Shown here: positions 1 through 8,223 of the stretch, one piece after another | Numbering within the stretch: position 1 is the first letter of the stretch | Layout: each line of letters starts with the position of its first letter | Source: Nitrospirota bacterium | Lineage (GTDB): Bacteria; Nitrospirota; UBA9217 | Reading direction: 5' to 3' | DNA length: 64,000 bases | NCBI GenBank assembly: GCA_023229435.1 | Contig: JALNZF010000001.1 | Location: forward strand, 326,471-390,470 | The notes under the pieces: generated by a model | The model's database searches: none | Seen by the model: the letters and a program-made list of their open reading frames with translations, nothing else | Told to the model about the DNA's origin: nothing | Translations under genes and position numbers: made by a program

Positions 1-99
1 TATGATATCTGGCTTGTTGATCCGTACGGCGCAGGCTATCAGCTAAACATAACGAACGCAAATTCAGGCATAGACGGCTATCCGGCGTTTGGGCAATGA
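1..99 (+). CDS. C-terminal end of an unknown protein (partial)
   Basis: An open frame runs from the window edge for 32 codons to a TGA at 97-99. The visible tail reads VDPYGAGYQLNITNANSG and ends PAFGQ. No domain is recognisable in so short a piece and the start lies outside the window. It is listed because the frame is open to the edge and is followed by about 200 bases of non-coding DNA before the next gene. It could also be a chance open stretch. Confidence 0.4.
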   Translation, partial: YDIWLVDPYGAGYQLNITNANSGIDGYPAFGQ

Positions 100-310
100 C
101 AGCGACCGGCATTACCATATGATATAATCTATCTTTGTGTACCAGCGGGCAAAATCAGGGTATTGTTTAAACGGGAGAGGATGACGTTATTCGGCATGCG
201 ATTGGCAACTGTATTGAATTATGGCACGGGACAGTCGAATAGGAAAGACTGGTTGATCAACCATTATCATAAGATTCGCGAATAAACGCGGGTGTTCTCG
301 GATAAAAAAT
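100..310. other. Intergenic spacer before NtrC-type gene
   Basis: About 210 bases without a convincing gene. A TGGCAC hexamer near 223 resembles the -24 half of a sigma-54 promoter, but no GC-containing -12 element follows at the right spacing, so no promoter is called. Confidence 0.5.
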
Positions 311-1693
311 ATGGATACCATTCTCGTCATTGAAGACAAAGAAAGCATGCTCGACATGCTCAAGCAGACCCTTGAGGCCGAAGGCTACCAGGTGATCCCG
401 GCCAGAGACGGCGCCGAGGGCATCAGAAAGCTCTCCGACGAGCGCATCGGCCTGGTGCTTACGGACCTCAAACTCCCGAAAAAGGACGGTTTCGAAGTGC
501 TGAAGGCGGTCAAGCAGGAAAACCCGCTCCTGCCGGTGATCGTGATGACCGCATTCGGAACCATCGAGACCGCGGTCAAGGCAGTCAAGCAAGGTGCCTA
601 CGATTTCCTGACCAAGCCCTTTGATACCGACCATCTGCTCGTGTTGATCAAACGGGCGCTCGACGCCTCGCGCATGGCAACCGAAAACATTCTCCTGAGA
701 GAAGAGTTCGCCGACCAGCTCGGTCTTCCAAAGATCATCGGAAAGAGCGGCCAGATGCAGGAGATCATGGCCAAGATACAGAAAGTGGCGCCGACCAACG
801 CATCGGTACTGGTCCACGGCGAGAGCGGTACAGGCAAGGAACTCTTCGCGCGGGCCATCCATTACCTGAGCCTTCGCAAAAACGCGCCGTTTATTGCGAT
901 CAATTCAGCCGCCATTCCCCGGGAACTGCTGGAGAGCGAATTGTTCGGGTACGAGCGCGGCGCCTTCACCGGAGCGGACGCGCGAAAGCTGGGGAAATTC
1001 GAACTTGCCGATAAAGGCACGGTATTCCTTGACGAGATCGGCGATATGGATATGGCCCTTCAGGCGAAAATGCTCCGCGTGCTTCAGGAACAGGTGATCG
1101 AGCGCGTGGGAGGGGGCAAGCCGATCAAAATAGACGTTCGCATCGTTGCAGCAACGAACAAGGACATTGAAAAAGCCGTGGCCGCAAGGTTGTTCAGGGA
1201 AGACCTGTTCTATCGCTTGAACGTATTCCCCATCACCATCCCGCCGCTCCGTGAACGACGTGACGATATCCCGGCGCTTGCACAGAATTTTTTGAATAAG
1301 TATTCAGCCGAAGTGCGGAAGGGGCCGCTCACAATCTCTGAAGAGGCGATGGATATTCTGATGAAATCGCCATGGAAGGGGAATGTGCGTGAGCTGGAGA
1401 ACGTGATCGAGCGCGCCGTGATCTATGCGGAAGGCGGTGTGATACGCAGCCAGGACCTCGGCATCAGCGAATCGAGCATCCTTGACGCGCTTTCGGAGCA
1501 TGTGCCCATGGATGGCCCGCTCCAGGATGTTGCGGCAGCGGCCACGCGCATAGCCGAGTCCCGGCGCATCAAGCAAGTATTGAAGCAGACGGGCAATAAC
1601 AAGACCCGCGCCGCGGAGGTGCTCCAGGTGAGCTACAAGACGCTCCTGACGAAGATCAAGGATTATCAGTTGGAGGAGAAGGGGGATACGTAA
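311..1693 (+). CDS. NtrC-family sigma-54-dependent response regulator
   Basis: A 460-residue three-domain activator. Residues 1-115 form a receiver with the acidic pair E8-D9 and phospho-acceptor D52 in LVLTDLKLP. An AAA+ module of about 230 residues follows, with Walker A GESGTGKE near residue 170, the sigma-54-contacting GAFTGA loop near 217 and Walker B VFLDEIGD. The C-terminus carries a Fis-type helix-turn-helix (TRAAEVLQVSYKTLLTKI). Phosphorylation is expected to drive ATP-dependent opening of sigma-54 promoters. No histidine kinase is adjacent, so the partner and target genes are unknown. No clear Shine-Dalgarno precedes the ATG; the start rests on the receiver beginning at once. Confidence 0.93.
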   Translation: MDTILVIEDKESMLDMLKQTLEAEGYQVIPARDGAEGIRKLSDERIGLVLTDLKLPKKDGFEVLKAVKQENPLLPVIVMTAFGTIETAVKAVKQGAYDFLTKPFDTDHLLVLIKRALDASRMATENILLREEFADQLGLPKIIGKSGQMQEIMAKIQKVAPTNASVLVHGESGTGKELFARAIHYLSLRKNAPFIAINSAAIPRELLESELFGYERGAFTGADARKLGKFELADKGTVFLDEIGDMDMALQAKMLRVLQEQVIERVGGGKPIKIDVRIVAATNKDIEKAVAARLFREDLFYRLNVFPITIPPLRERRDDIPALAQNFLNKYSAEVRKGPLTISEEAMDILMKSPWKGNVRELENVIERAVIYAEGGVIRSQDLGISESSILDALSEHVPMDGPLQDVAAAATRIAESRRIKQVLKQTGNNKTRAAEVLQVSYKTLLTKIKDYQLEEKGDT

Positions 1694-1705
1694 CTGTTCA
1701 CGGTT

Positions 1706-1728
1706 CCCCCGATAGAATCATTCGGGGG
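1706..1728. terminator. GC-rich hairpin between NtrC-type gene and ligA
   Basis: A perfect 7-bp inverted repeat, CCCCCGA at 1706-1712 against TCGGGGG at 1722-1728, lies 13 bases after the regulator stop codon. There is no T-tract, so intrinsic termination is only possible; a transcript-stabilising hairpin is equally plausible. Confidence 0.3.
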
Positions 1729-1796
1729 CAGGCTCCGTTGGGAGTTCAGAGTTCGGGGCAACGACTCTGCACACTGGTTTCCTATCCACGACCATC

Positions 1797-3818
1797 ATGG
1801 GAAAGATTATCTCTGACATCAAAAAAGAAATCAAAAATCTCGTTAAAGAAGTCAACGAGTATAATTATCGCTATCATGTCCTCGATGCCCCCGTTATCTC
1901 TGATGCTGAATATGACAAGCTGTTCCGGCAACTGAAGGAACTCGAAGAGCAATATGCATACGTCTTGCCTGATTCTCCAACGCAGCGCGTCGGCGCCCCG
2001 CCTCTCGACAAATTTGAAAAAGTCAAACATGCTGAACCCATGCTGTCGCTCGGCAATGCCTTCTCGTATGACGAGGTTCGGGAATTCGACCTGCGGGTAA
2101 AAAGATTCCTTAAATCCGATGATGTTGTGGAATATACGGTTGAGCCGAAATACGACGGTCTTGCGATGGAACTAACCTATAAAAAAGGGTTTTTTGACCA
2201 TGCCTCTACACGAGGTGATGGGTATGAAGGCGAAGAGGTAACGACGAATATCAGGACCATCCAGGCGCTGCCGTTCACGATCGAAGGTGTGGACGTCCCC
2301 GATGAGATCGATATCCGTGGTGAGGTGTTCATCACTATCGATGAATTCGATACGCTTAACAGCGAAAGGGAAAAGGCAGGTGAACCCCTTTTTGCGAATC
2401 CAAGAAATGCGGCGGCTGGAGCAATCAGGCAGCTTGACTCCGCCATTACCGCAAAGAGGAAGCTCCATATGTCTTGCTACGGTGTCGGCGCCATGAAAGG
2501 GATCGGGTTTACGAGTCAGACGAACTTTATCTCGTGGCTCAGAAAAGCCCATTTCCCGGCGCCCGCAGTGCTGGATGTTGTTCATGGCGCTGAGCAGGTC
2601 ATCGATTCCATCAAAAAGATTGAAAAAAACAGACCGGCTTTTCCTTTCGAGATCGATGGCGCTGTCATCAAGGTAAATGAGTTCAAGCTCCAGAAAGCGT
2701 TGGGTGTCAAAACACGCGAGCCGCGCTGGGCAATAGCGTATAAGTTCGCAGCCCATCAGGGCACTACGGTCATCGAGGACATTGTCGCGTCCGTCGGCAG
2801 GACCGGAGCAATAACGCCGGTTGCAATCATGACACCGGTAAGGATCGGCGGGGTCACGGTCTCTCGCTCGACACTTCACAACTGGGACGAGATCGAGCGC
2901 AAGGACATCCGCATCGGCGATACGGTGGTCGTGGAGCGGGCGGGTGACGTGATACCCCATATCGTGACGGTCATCAAAGAGAAAAGAACGGGTCATGAAA
3001 AACAATTCCCTCCGCCGAAACACTGTCCCATATGCGGTTCTCATGTTGTGCGGGAAGAAGGCGAAGTGGCTTTCCGGTGCATAGGCTTGAACTGTTCCGC
3101 TCAGGTGCTTGAACGTATCATGCATTACGCTTCACGGGGAGCAATGGACATAGAAGGCCTCGGAGAAAAGAACGTGGAACTTCTCTATCGTCAGGGTCTC
3201 ATAAAACATTTTGTTGATCTCTATACGCTCAGGAAGGAACAATTGATAGAACTCCCGCGGTTCGCGGAAAAATCCGCACAGAATCTGATCGAAGCCATCG
3301 AAAAGAGCAAGCAGACGACGCTTAGCAGGTTTCTCTTTGCCCTTGGCATCCTTCATGTCGGCGAATATGCCGCCAGGCAGCTTGCGCGGCACTTTGAGAA
3401 GATCGAAGACCTGTACAACGTAAAACCCGGGCATATCATCGAGATCAAACAGATGGGTGAAAAGCTGGCGGAATCGATCTCGGGCTTCTTCAGTGAGGAG
3501 GAAAACCTGAAGACCTTAGGTACGCTGAAGAAGTTGGGAGTGATGATATCGAATTCCGACTATGAAACTGGTACGAAGAAAGAGCGGGGCCCGCTTGATG
3601 GACTTACCATCGTCGTAACCGGTTCTCTTTCACGACCGCGGAACGAAATTGAGGAACTTATTGAACGGCTGGGCGGGCATGCTGCCGGTTCGGTATCGAA
3701 GAAAACGAGCTATGTACTGGCGGGTGAAGAGGCGGGAAGCAAACTGGAGAAGGCGAAGGCCCTTGGGGTGAAGGTCATCAGCGAGGAGGAATTTGAACGC
3801 ATGGTCAGTGGCGCCTAA
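1797..3818 (+). CDS. ligA: NAD+-dependent DNA ligase LigA
   Basis: A 673-residue protein, the normal length for bacterial LigA, which seals nicks during replication and repair using NAD+. In order: the Ia region with HxxY-type residues near the N-terminus; the nucleotidyltransferase core with KYDG, where K118 is the adenylated lysine; an OB fold; a four-cysteine zinc finger (CPICG...CIGLNC); helix-hairpin-helix repeats; and a C-terminal BRCT domain from about residue 597. All key residues are present. The ATG follows a short spacer without a strong ribosome site. It is not obviously in an operon with its neighbours. Confidence 0.97.
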   Translation: MGKIISDIKKEIKNLVKEVNEYNYRYHVLDAPVISDAEYDKLFRQLKELEEQYAYVLPDSPTQRVGAPPLDKFEKVKHAEPMLSLGNAFSYDEVREFDLRVKRFLKSDDVVEYTVEPKYDGLAMELTYKKGFFDHASTRGDGYEGEEVTTNIRTIQALPFTIEGVDVPDEIDIRGEVFITIDEFDTLNSEREKAGEPLFANPRNAAAGAIRQLDSAITAKRKLHMSCYGVGAMKGIGFTSQTNFISWLRKAHFPAPAVLDVVHGAEQVIDSIKKIEKNRPAFPFEIDGAVIKVNEFKLQKALGVKTREPRWAIAYKFAAHQGTTVIEDIVASVGRTGAITPVAIMTPVRIGGVTVSRSTLHNWDEIERKDIRIGDTVVVERAGDVIPHIVTVIKEKRTGHEKQFPPPKHCPICGSHVVREEGEVAFRCIGLNCSAQVLERIMHYASRGAMDIEGLGEKNVELLYRQGLIKHFVDLYTLRKEQLIELPRFAEKSAQNLIEAIEKSKQTTLSRFLFALGILHVGEYAARQLARHFEKIEDLYNVKPGHIIEIKQMGEKLAESISGFFSEEENLKTLGTLKKLGVMISNSDYETGTKKERGPLDGLTIVVTGSLSRPRNEIEELIERLGGHAAGSVSKKTSYVLAGEEAGSKLEKAKALGVKVISEEEFERMVSGA

Positions 3819-3890
3819 GTCAAAATTCAAGATTAGCAAATATATTCATCCCGGAGAACCGGCGTACCTAAAAATACCGCAAGTTTATTC

Positions 3891-3928
3891 TTTTCAATTC
3901 GCCCCATTTCCACTATAATCAGATTATA
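3891..3928 (+). promoter_or_regulatory. Promoter and palindromic operator of the PIN-toxin pair
   Basis: TTTTCA at 3891-3896 and TATAAT at 3914-3919 are 17 bases apart. The -10 box forms the left half of a 15-bp palindrome, TATAATC-A-GATTATA, at 3914-3928. A dyad on the -10 box directly upstream of a toxin/antitoxin-like operon is the usual arrangement for autoregulation. The operator role is inference. Confidence 0.5.
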
Positions 3929-3935
3929 ACTTTCC

Positions 3936-3983
3936 ATGAAAGAGAAGCCGAAAAAGAAGTTTGGAGGTGCGGCGTATGAATAA
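3936..3983 (+). CDS. Possible 15-codon leader peptide
   Basis: An ATG at 3936, just after the predicted transcription start, opens a 15-codon frame (MKEKPKKKFGGAAYE). Its stop codon overlaps the first codons of the PIN gene (tATGAATAA). The peptide is very basic. It may couple translation to the toxin start or be the remnant of an upstream antitoxin. No Shine-Dalgarno is visible, so it may be a chance ORF. Confidence 0.25.
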   Translation: MKEKPKKKFGGAAYE

Positions 3984-4446
3984 ATTAATGCGTATTTATG
4001 TTGATACCTCGGTCATCGGCGGTTGTTTTGACGAAGAATATTCAGAGACCTCAAACAAGTTGATTGACCATGCAATATCCGGCGGACTTCTGCTGTTGGT
4101 CAGTGATGTTGTGCTGAAGGAACTGGAGAATGCTCCGGAGTTTGTTCGTAATCTGCTCAGCTCATTGCCGGACAGTTGTGTTGAACGAGTCTATTCCGAC
4201 AATGAGACCTTTGCATTAAGGGATGCGTACCGTGAAGCAAAAATACTTGGTCCCAAATGGCTCGACGATATGACACACGTTGCGCTTGCCACTGTATCGC
4301 GGGCAGATGCAATTGTTTCATGGAATTTTAAGCATATTGTCAGGCTTGACAAGATGAAGGCGTACAATCAGGTAAACCTCTTGAATGGTTACGGTATATT
4401 GACCATCATCTCTCCGGTGGAGGTTGTGACAGATGAAGAAGAGTGA
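3976..4446 (+). CDS. PIN-domain ribonuclease (VapC-like toxin)
   Basis: A 156-residue single-domain PIN protein. It opens with the typical first strand and acidic residue (RIYVDTSVIGG), then KELEN supplies a second acidic residue. WLDDMTHVALA gives the third acidic site, and SWNFKHIV is the usual last conserved block of this subfamily. PIN proteins of this size are metal-dependent ribonucleases, commonly toxins. The ATG at 3976 was chosen because GGAGGT at 3963-3968 lies 7 bases upstream; a longer TTG start at 3961 would leave the ribosome site inside the gene. It overlaps the next small gene by 14 bases. RNA target unknown. Confidence 0.82.
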   Translation: MNKLMRIYVDTSVIGGCFDEEYSETSNKLIDHAISGGLLLLVSDVVLKELENAPEFVRNLLSSLPDSCVERVYSDNETFALRDAYREAKILGPKWLDDMTHVALATVSRADAIVSWNFKHIVRLDKMKAYNQVNLLNGYGILTIISPVEVVTDEEE

Positions 4447-4666
4447 TAAAACATTCGACTGCATTGCTTTCAAACGATCGGCGCAGTTGCAAATCTATGA
4501 AGAAATCAAGAATATGAGCAGAGAAGAACAAATTGCGTATTTTCACAACAAGGCGGAAACCGGGCACTTCAAGGAATGGTGGCTGCGTCAAAAAGGCCAC
4601 GAGGCACATACACCCTGTTGTGCCGAAAAGGGGACGACGTATACGGCAAAGACTAAGAAAGAATAG
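4433..4666 (+). CDS. Small partner of the PIN toxin (putative antitoxin)
   Basis: A 77-residue, charged and probably helical protein overlapping the PIN gene by 14 bases, with GGTGGAGGT at 4416-4424 eight bases upstream. Its core, FDCIAFKRSAQLQIYEEIK followed by MSREEQIAYF, resembles small proteins often found next to PIN-domain genes. An antitoxin role is inferred from position and overlap, not from a recognised DNA-binding fold. The C-terminus (about residues 55-77) adds a pair of cysteines and a basic tail. A toxin-first order is less common than antitoxin-first. Confidence 0.65.
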   Translation: MKKSDKTFDCIAFKRSAQLQIYEEIKNMSREEQIAYFHNKAETGHFKEWWLRQKGHEAHTPCCAEKGTTYTAKTKKE

Positions 4667-4740
4667 AATGGTCCGATGAATACTAAAAATTAGCAAAAGC
4701 GATGCGATATTAATATGTCATGATTGATAGTGGTGAAAGA

Positions 4741-5601
4741 ATGCCTTTGCGCATCGGTTTTCATGTCTCCATCTCCGGCGGCTTTTCCCTCGCGGTCCGG
4801 CGCGCCTACGAACTCGGCTGCAGCTGCATGCAGATATTCAGCAGGAATCCGCGCGGTTGGACGGTCAAGCCGCTCGATAAGGACGATATTGCCGAGTTCA
4901 AGAAACTGCGCGAGCAATGGGACATCGAACCGGTCTTCGTGCATACGAATTACCTCATCAACCTCGCGTCGTCGAAGCCCGACCTTTACGCAAAATCCAT
5001 TGAACACTTCGTCATCGACCTGGAGCGCACCGAGGCGATCGGCGCGGAATATCTGGTCACGCACCTTGGTTCGGCCAGCGGGCAGGAACCGCAATGGATG
5101 ATCGACCGCGTATCAGAAGCGCTGAACATGGCCATCAAGCTTCATGCACCGAAGGCCATGATCCTGCTTGAAAATACTGCCGGAGAAAAAGGCGATATCG
5201 GCTATGAACTTGAGCAGATACAGGAAGTCATCTCACGACTGAAAGATCCTTCCCGCATCGGCATCTGCTACGACACCTGTCATGGTTTTGCGGCCGGGTA
5301 TGACATTCGCACCAGGACAGGGGTGGAGGCGCTGGCAAAGAAGATCACGGCGACTGTCGGCATGGAGCGGCTGAAGGGCATGCATCTCAATGACTGTCTG
5401 CGCGACTTCAATTCGCGTGTCGATCGCCATTGGCATATCGGTGAAGGCAATATCGGCCTCGAGGGATTTAGGGCATTGCTTGCCCATCCCGCGTTCAAAG
5501 AGGTGCCGAAGATTATGGAAACACCAAAGGAATCTGAAGACGATGATCCGAGGAATATGAAGACCGTTCGATCGCTGTTGAATGATATGAAACGTTTATG
5601 A
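4741..5601 (+). CDS. nfo: Endonuclease IV (AP endonuclease)
   Basis: A 286-residue TIM-barrel protein of normal length for endonuclease IV, which cuts DNA 5' of abasic sites in base excision repair using a tri-zinc centre. Diagnostic segments are RIGFHVSISGG at the start, MQIFSRNPRGW, VFVHTNYLIN, LLENTAGE (metal glutamate), ICYDTCHGFAAGYD, GMHLNDCLRDFNSRVDRHWHIGEG and IMETPKE. The ATG at 4741 is preferred because the family core begins at once after it and GGTGA lies just upstream. An ATG at 4720 would add seven unconserved residues. Confidence 0.95.
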   Translation: MPLRIGFHVSISGGFSLAVRRAYELGCSCMQIFSRNPRGWTVKPLDKDDIAEFKKLREQWDIEPVFVHTNYLINLASSKPDLYAKSIEHFVIDLERTEAIGAEYLVTHLGSASGQEPQWMIDRVSEALNMAIKLHAPKAMILLENTAGEKGDIGYELEQIQEVISRLKDPSRIGICYDTCHGFAAGYDIRTRTGVEALAKKITATVGMERLKGMHLNDCLRDFNSRVDRHWHIGEGNIGLEGFRALLAHPAFKEVPKIMETPKESEDDDPRNMKTVRSLLNDMKRL

Positions 5602-5630
5602 ACTGACGCTCACATGGGAGCATGAAAATT

Positions 5631-5714
5631 CCCCCTCACCTCGGTCCTCTCCCCTTGGGGAGAGGAAGTAAATGTTCCCTCGCCCCAGAGGGGAGAGGGT
5701 TAGGGTGAGGGGGG
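5631..5714. repeat. CCCTCACC...GGTGAGGG palindromic repeat, copy 1
   Basis: Two arms in opposite orientation: CCCCCTCACC...CCTCTCCCC at 5631-5654 and GGGGAGAGGG...GGTGAGGGGG at 5691-5714. They pair at 19 of 24 positions. Related copies lie at 54823-54870 and, as a single arm, at 38695-38724. This is a dispersed intergenic palindrome of the REP/MITE kind. Confidence 0.75.
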
Positions 5715-5748
5715 GCAGATGACAAATATTCGAAAGGAGAACTACATC

Positions 5749-6213
5749 ATGAATACACGTATTCTGCAAATTCTTATGGTCCTTATTTTGCTGGTTCCGA
5801 CTGCCGTGTTTGCCGGAGATGACGACATTCTGGGCGTTTGGAACAATCAAGAGAAGAGCGCGAAGATCGAACTATTCAAATGCGGAGATAAATACTGCGG
5901 AAAGCTCGTCGAGCTCACCGAGCCGAACTATCCGGAAGGTTCCCGGGAAGGCGTCCCGGGCACGCCGAAGTTGGACAATAACAACCCTGATCCGAATCTC
6001 AGGAAGACGCCGCGTCTGGGACTTGCCATCCTGCGTGACTTTGCGCATGCAGGAGAGAACAAATGGGCCGGGGGAAAAGTCTACGATCCCAAGAACGGAA
6101 AGACCTACAGCGGCAAGATGACGCTGGTCACTCCGGGTCAACTCGAGATGCGCGGGTTCCTCGGCATCTCGTTGCTTGGCAGGACAGCAACATGGACGAG
6201 AGTGAATCTGTAA
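5749..6213 (+). CDS. DUF2147-family exported protein
   Basis: A 154-residue protein with an N-terminal signal peptide (MNTRILQILMVLILLVPTAVFA) and a single DUF2147-type domain. Features are DDILGVWNNQEKSAKIELF, CGDKYCGKLV, a proline/asparagine-rich loop, GGKVYDPKNGKTYSGKM and a final RTATWTRV. DUF2147 proteins are small periplasmic beta-rich proteins of unknown function. The ATG at 5749 has AAGGAGA at 5734-5740 with good spacing; the ATG at 5719 would place this site within the gene. The two cysteines in CGDKYC could form a disulfide. Confidence 0.85.
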   Translation: MNTRILQILMVLILLVPTAVFAGDDDILGVWNNQEKSAKIELFKCGDKYCGKLVELTEPNYPEGSREGVPGTPKLDNNNPDPNLRKTPRLGLAILRDFAHAGENKWAGGKVYDPKNGKTYSGKMTLVTPGQLEMRGFLGISLLGRTATWTRVNL

Positions 6214-6670
6214 AAAATGAAAAAGTACAACAACTGATGAAATCGTAAAAAAGTCATGTCTCACACAAAGCCACGAAGTCATCAAGAGAATAAACCTTCG
6301 TGATTAATGCAAACGCATTAAATATTGTTACCTGTAGGGCAAGGCTTTAGCCTTGCTTTAAGCAACCCTGAAGGGTTGCCCTACAAATGATATAACAACA
6401 ATTATTGCGTTTGCTATAGTAACTGTTCAGGTCAAGATGTTATCCGCAGATTATGCAGATTTCATCACGCCTCGGCGTGACGTCCATCTAATCTGCGGAT
6501 AAAAGGGTTTTTCTCTGGTGTAACGTTCTTCTGTGTTCAGATGTGCTGAATAGTTACCGTTATTATCGGATCTTTCTTCGTGATCTCTGTGCCTCCGTGT
6601 GATAATTTGATATTTTACGAGGTCATCAAAAAAGGAACAAATCTTTTGCAAAAAGCGAGGATGATAAAAC
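6214..6670. other. Repeat-rich intergenic region
   Basis: No gene is supported in these 457 bases. They hold the uninterrupted copy of palindromic element B (6308-6417). A perfect 14-bp inverted repeat, TTATCCGCAGATTA / TAATCTGCGGATAA, lies at about 6439-6502. A tract related to CTCTGTGCCTCCGTG near 6580 has a relative at about 14536. Confidence 0.6.
6308..6417. repeat. Palindromic element B, intact copy
   Basis: The ends are inverted: GCAAACGCATTAAATATTG on the left against CAATTATTGCGTTTGC on the right. Inside are two facing GTAGGGCAA...TTGCCCTAC blocks around GGCTTTAGCC and CCCTGAAGGG. A second copy at 19324-19581 is split by element A. The size, TIR-like ends and lack of coding capacity suggest a MITE. 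Confidence 0.7.
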
Positions 6671-7054
6671 ATGGATGAAATACAAAGAAATCAAGTCCAA
6701 AAACGGCTGAGTCACGCAAGAGATTCCCTTAAAGACGCAAAGGCTCTCTTTACTGAAGGCGCGGAGCCGAGCTTTGTGATGAACAGCCTGTACTATACAT
6801 TCCTCTATCCGGTGCTCGGACTGCTCCAGGCACGACAGATACCGGCTCCGATTCAGAGCACGGCGATATCGCTTTTTGAGCGGGAGTACGTTCAAACAGG
6901 GATATTTGAAAGCAGGTTCCTCGATGCTTTCCGAAAGGCTTTTGACCTCCGGCCGGCTTGCGAATGTCAGAAAAATATCGCCAAAACGGATATTGAGGAA
7001 CTCTTGCCCGTTGCGCAGGAATTTCTGGATGCTGTTGAAAAAAACATTCAATAA
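6671..7054 (+). CDS. HEPN-like domain protein, catalytic motif absent
   Basis: A 127-residue all-helical protein resembling HEPN proteins. It has an N-terminal helix with RLSHARDSLKDAKALF, the SFVMNSLYYTFLYPVLGLLQA helix, then STAISLFEREYVQTG and a second half rich in aromatic and acidic residues. HEPN proteins are often toxins whose RNase activity needs an RX4-6H motif. Here the segment usually carrying it reads ARQIPAPIQSTAISLF and has no histidine. No nucleotidyltransferase (MNT) partner is adjacent. It may be a non-catalytic or decaying HEPN protein. GAGGATG lies about 9 bases before the ATG. It stands alone between repeat DNA and a radical SAM gene. Confidence 0.65.
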   Translation: MDEIQRNQVQKRLSHARDSLKDAKALFTEGAEPSFVMNSLYYTFLYPVLGLLQARQIPAPIQSTAISLFEREYVQTGIFESRFLDAFRKAFDLRPACECQKNIAKTDIEELLPVAQEFLDAVEKNIQ

Positions 7055-7186
7055 CGCATTGAAAACGACGCGCCGTCAATAATAAATCCCTTCTGGATTT
7101 TTTTGCCTGCCTCTGGTATAGTACGCAAGACTTTTTGGCCCGAACAGAAACCGGGTATGGTGCAAACATTCGTGCCGGTCCGTATT

Positions 7187-8128
7187 ATGAAAGTGGCGGA
7201 AATCAGCGATAAGAAAACAACGGTAAGACGTTACAACGCTTTTGGGCAGTACATGAAGCAGTTGTACCGCGCGCCGGTCTACAAGGTGAACGTTGACGCG
7301 GGGTTTACCTGCCCCAACCGCGATGGTACGGTTGCTACAGGCGGTTGCATTTATTGCAACAACGACAGTTTCCGGCCCTCGGCGTGCACGAGCACGGCTT
7401 CACTGCGCGAGCAGATTAGCAAGGGTATTCCCTACCTCCGCTCGCGTTATGGCGCAGAGAAGTTTATCGTCTATTTTCAGCCCTATACCAATACGTATGC
7501 GGACGTCGGGATTCTCGATCGGCTTTACCGCGAGGCGCTCGACAATCCCGGAGTTGTCGGCCTTGCCATCGGCACGAGGCCGGACTGCGTAGACGAGGAA
7601 AAGATCGCGCTGCTCGAAACGCTTGGCCGCGACCATTTCGTTCTGGTGGAATACGGGCTCCAGTCGATCTACGATACGACTCTTTCTTTCATCAACCGGG
7701 GGCATGACTACGCCTGCTTTAAGCACGCACTTTCAATAACCATCGGAAGGGGAATTCATGTCGGAGCCCACCTCATACTCGGCTTCCCGACGGAAACGCG
7801 GGAAGAGATGCTCGCTATGGCCGATGAGGTCTCACGATTGCCGATCGAGTTCCTCAAGATCCACCAGCTTCAGGTGGTGAAGGAGACGGCGCTTGCGGAT
7901 CTCTACGCGGAAAAGCCTTTTGCGGTCTTCGGTTATCATGAATATATCGAGATGCTGGCGGATTTTCTGGAACGGCTGTCGCCGGATATCGTGTTGCAGC
8001 GGCTTTTCGCGGCTGCGCCGGACGAAATCCTGATAGCGCCGCTCTGGAACAAAACTCGGAGCGAACTGCTTCGCGACCTTGATGCCTTCATGGAACAGCG
8101 GGGAAGTTACCAAGGGAAGGCGCGTTGA
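7187..8128 (+). CDS. TIGR01212-family radical SAM protein
   Basis: A 313-residue radical SAM enzyme of the YhcC/TIGR01212 family. The family signature is at the N-terminus: FGQYMKQLYRAPVYKVNVD and then TCPNRDG..GGCIYC, which supplies the three cysteines for the 4Fe-4S cluster in the unusual CxnCxxC spacing of this group. Further conserved blocks are YFQPYTNTYA, GLAIGTRPDCVDEE, VEYGLQS and GAHLILGFPTET. The substrate of the family is not established. The ATG at 7187 is favoured because conserved sequence begins soon after. Upstream TTG (7103) and ATG (7157) starts would add an unconserved extension; no strong ribosome site decides this. Confidence 0.88.
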   Translation: MKVAEISDKKTTVRRYNAFGQYMKQLYRAPVYKVNVDAGFTCPNRDGTVATGGCIYCNNDSFRPSACTSTASLREQISKGIPYLRSRYGAEKFIVYFQPYTNTYADVGILDRLYREALDNPGVVGLAIGTRPDCVDEEKIALLETLGRDHFVLVEYGLQSIYDTTLSFINRGHDYACFKHALSITIGRGIHVGAHLILGFPTETREEMLAMADEVSRLPIEFLKIHQLQVVKETALADLYAEKPFAVFGYHEYIEMLADFLERLSPDIVLQRLFAAAPDEILIAPLWNKTRSELLRDLDAFMEQRGSYQGKAR

Positions 8129-8150
8129 TCGCGCGAATTGGAAATTGAAG

Positions 8151-8206
8151 ATTGGAAATTGGAAATTGAAAAATGCAAAATAAATTTAAAATTTCCAATT
8201 TCCAAT
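8151..8206. repeat. 17-bp perfect inverted repeat with A/T loop
   Basis: ATTGGAAATTGGAAATT at 8151-8167 is exactly inverted at 8190-8206. The loop is A/T-rich and the left flank repeats the same GGAAATTGAA units (about 8138-8170). It lies between the radical SAM and PHP genes, just before the PHP ribosome site, so it would form a weak hairpin in the leader. Confidence 0.7.
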
Positions 8207-8223
8207 ACACCGAAGGTGAGGCT

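Noticed and set aside
223..245. TGGCAC as a sigma-54 promoter for the 311 gene
   Set aside because: The matching TTGC -12 element is absent at the required spacing.
2172..3125. 317-codon minus-strand frame inside ligA
   Set aside because: Shadow of the ligA frame with no supporting features.
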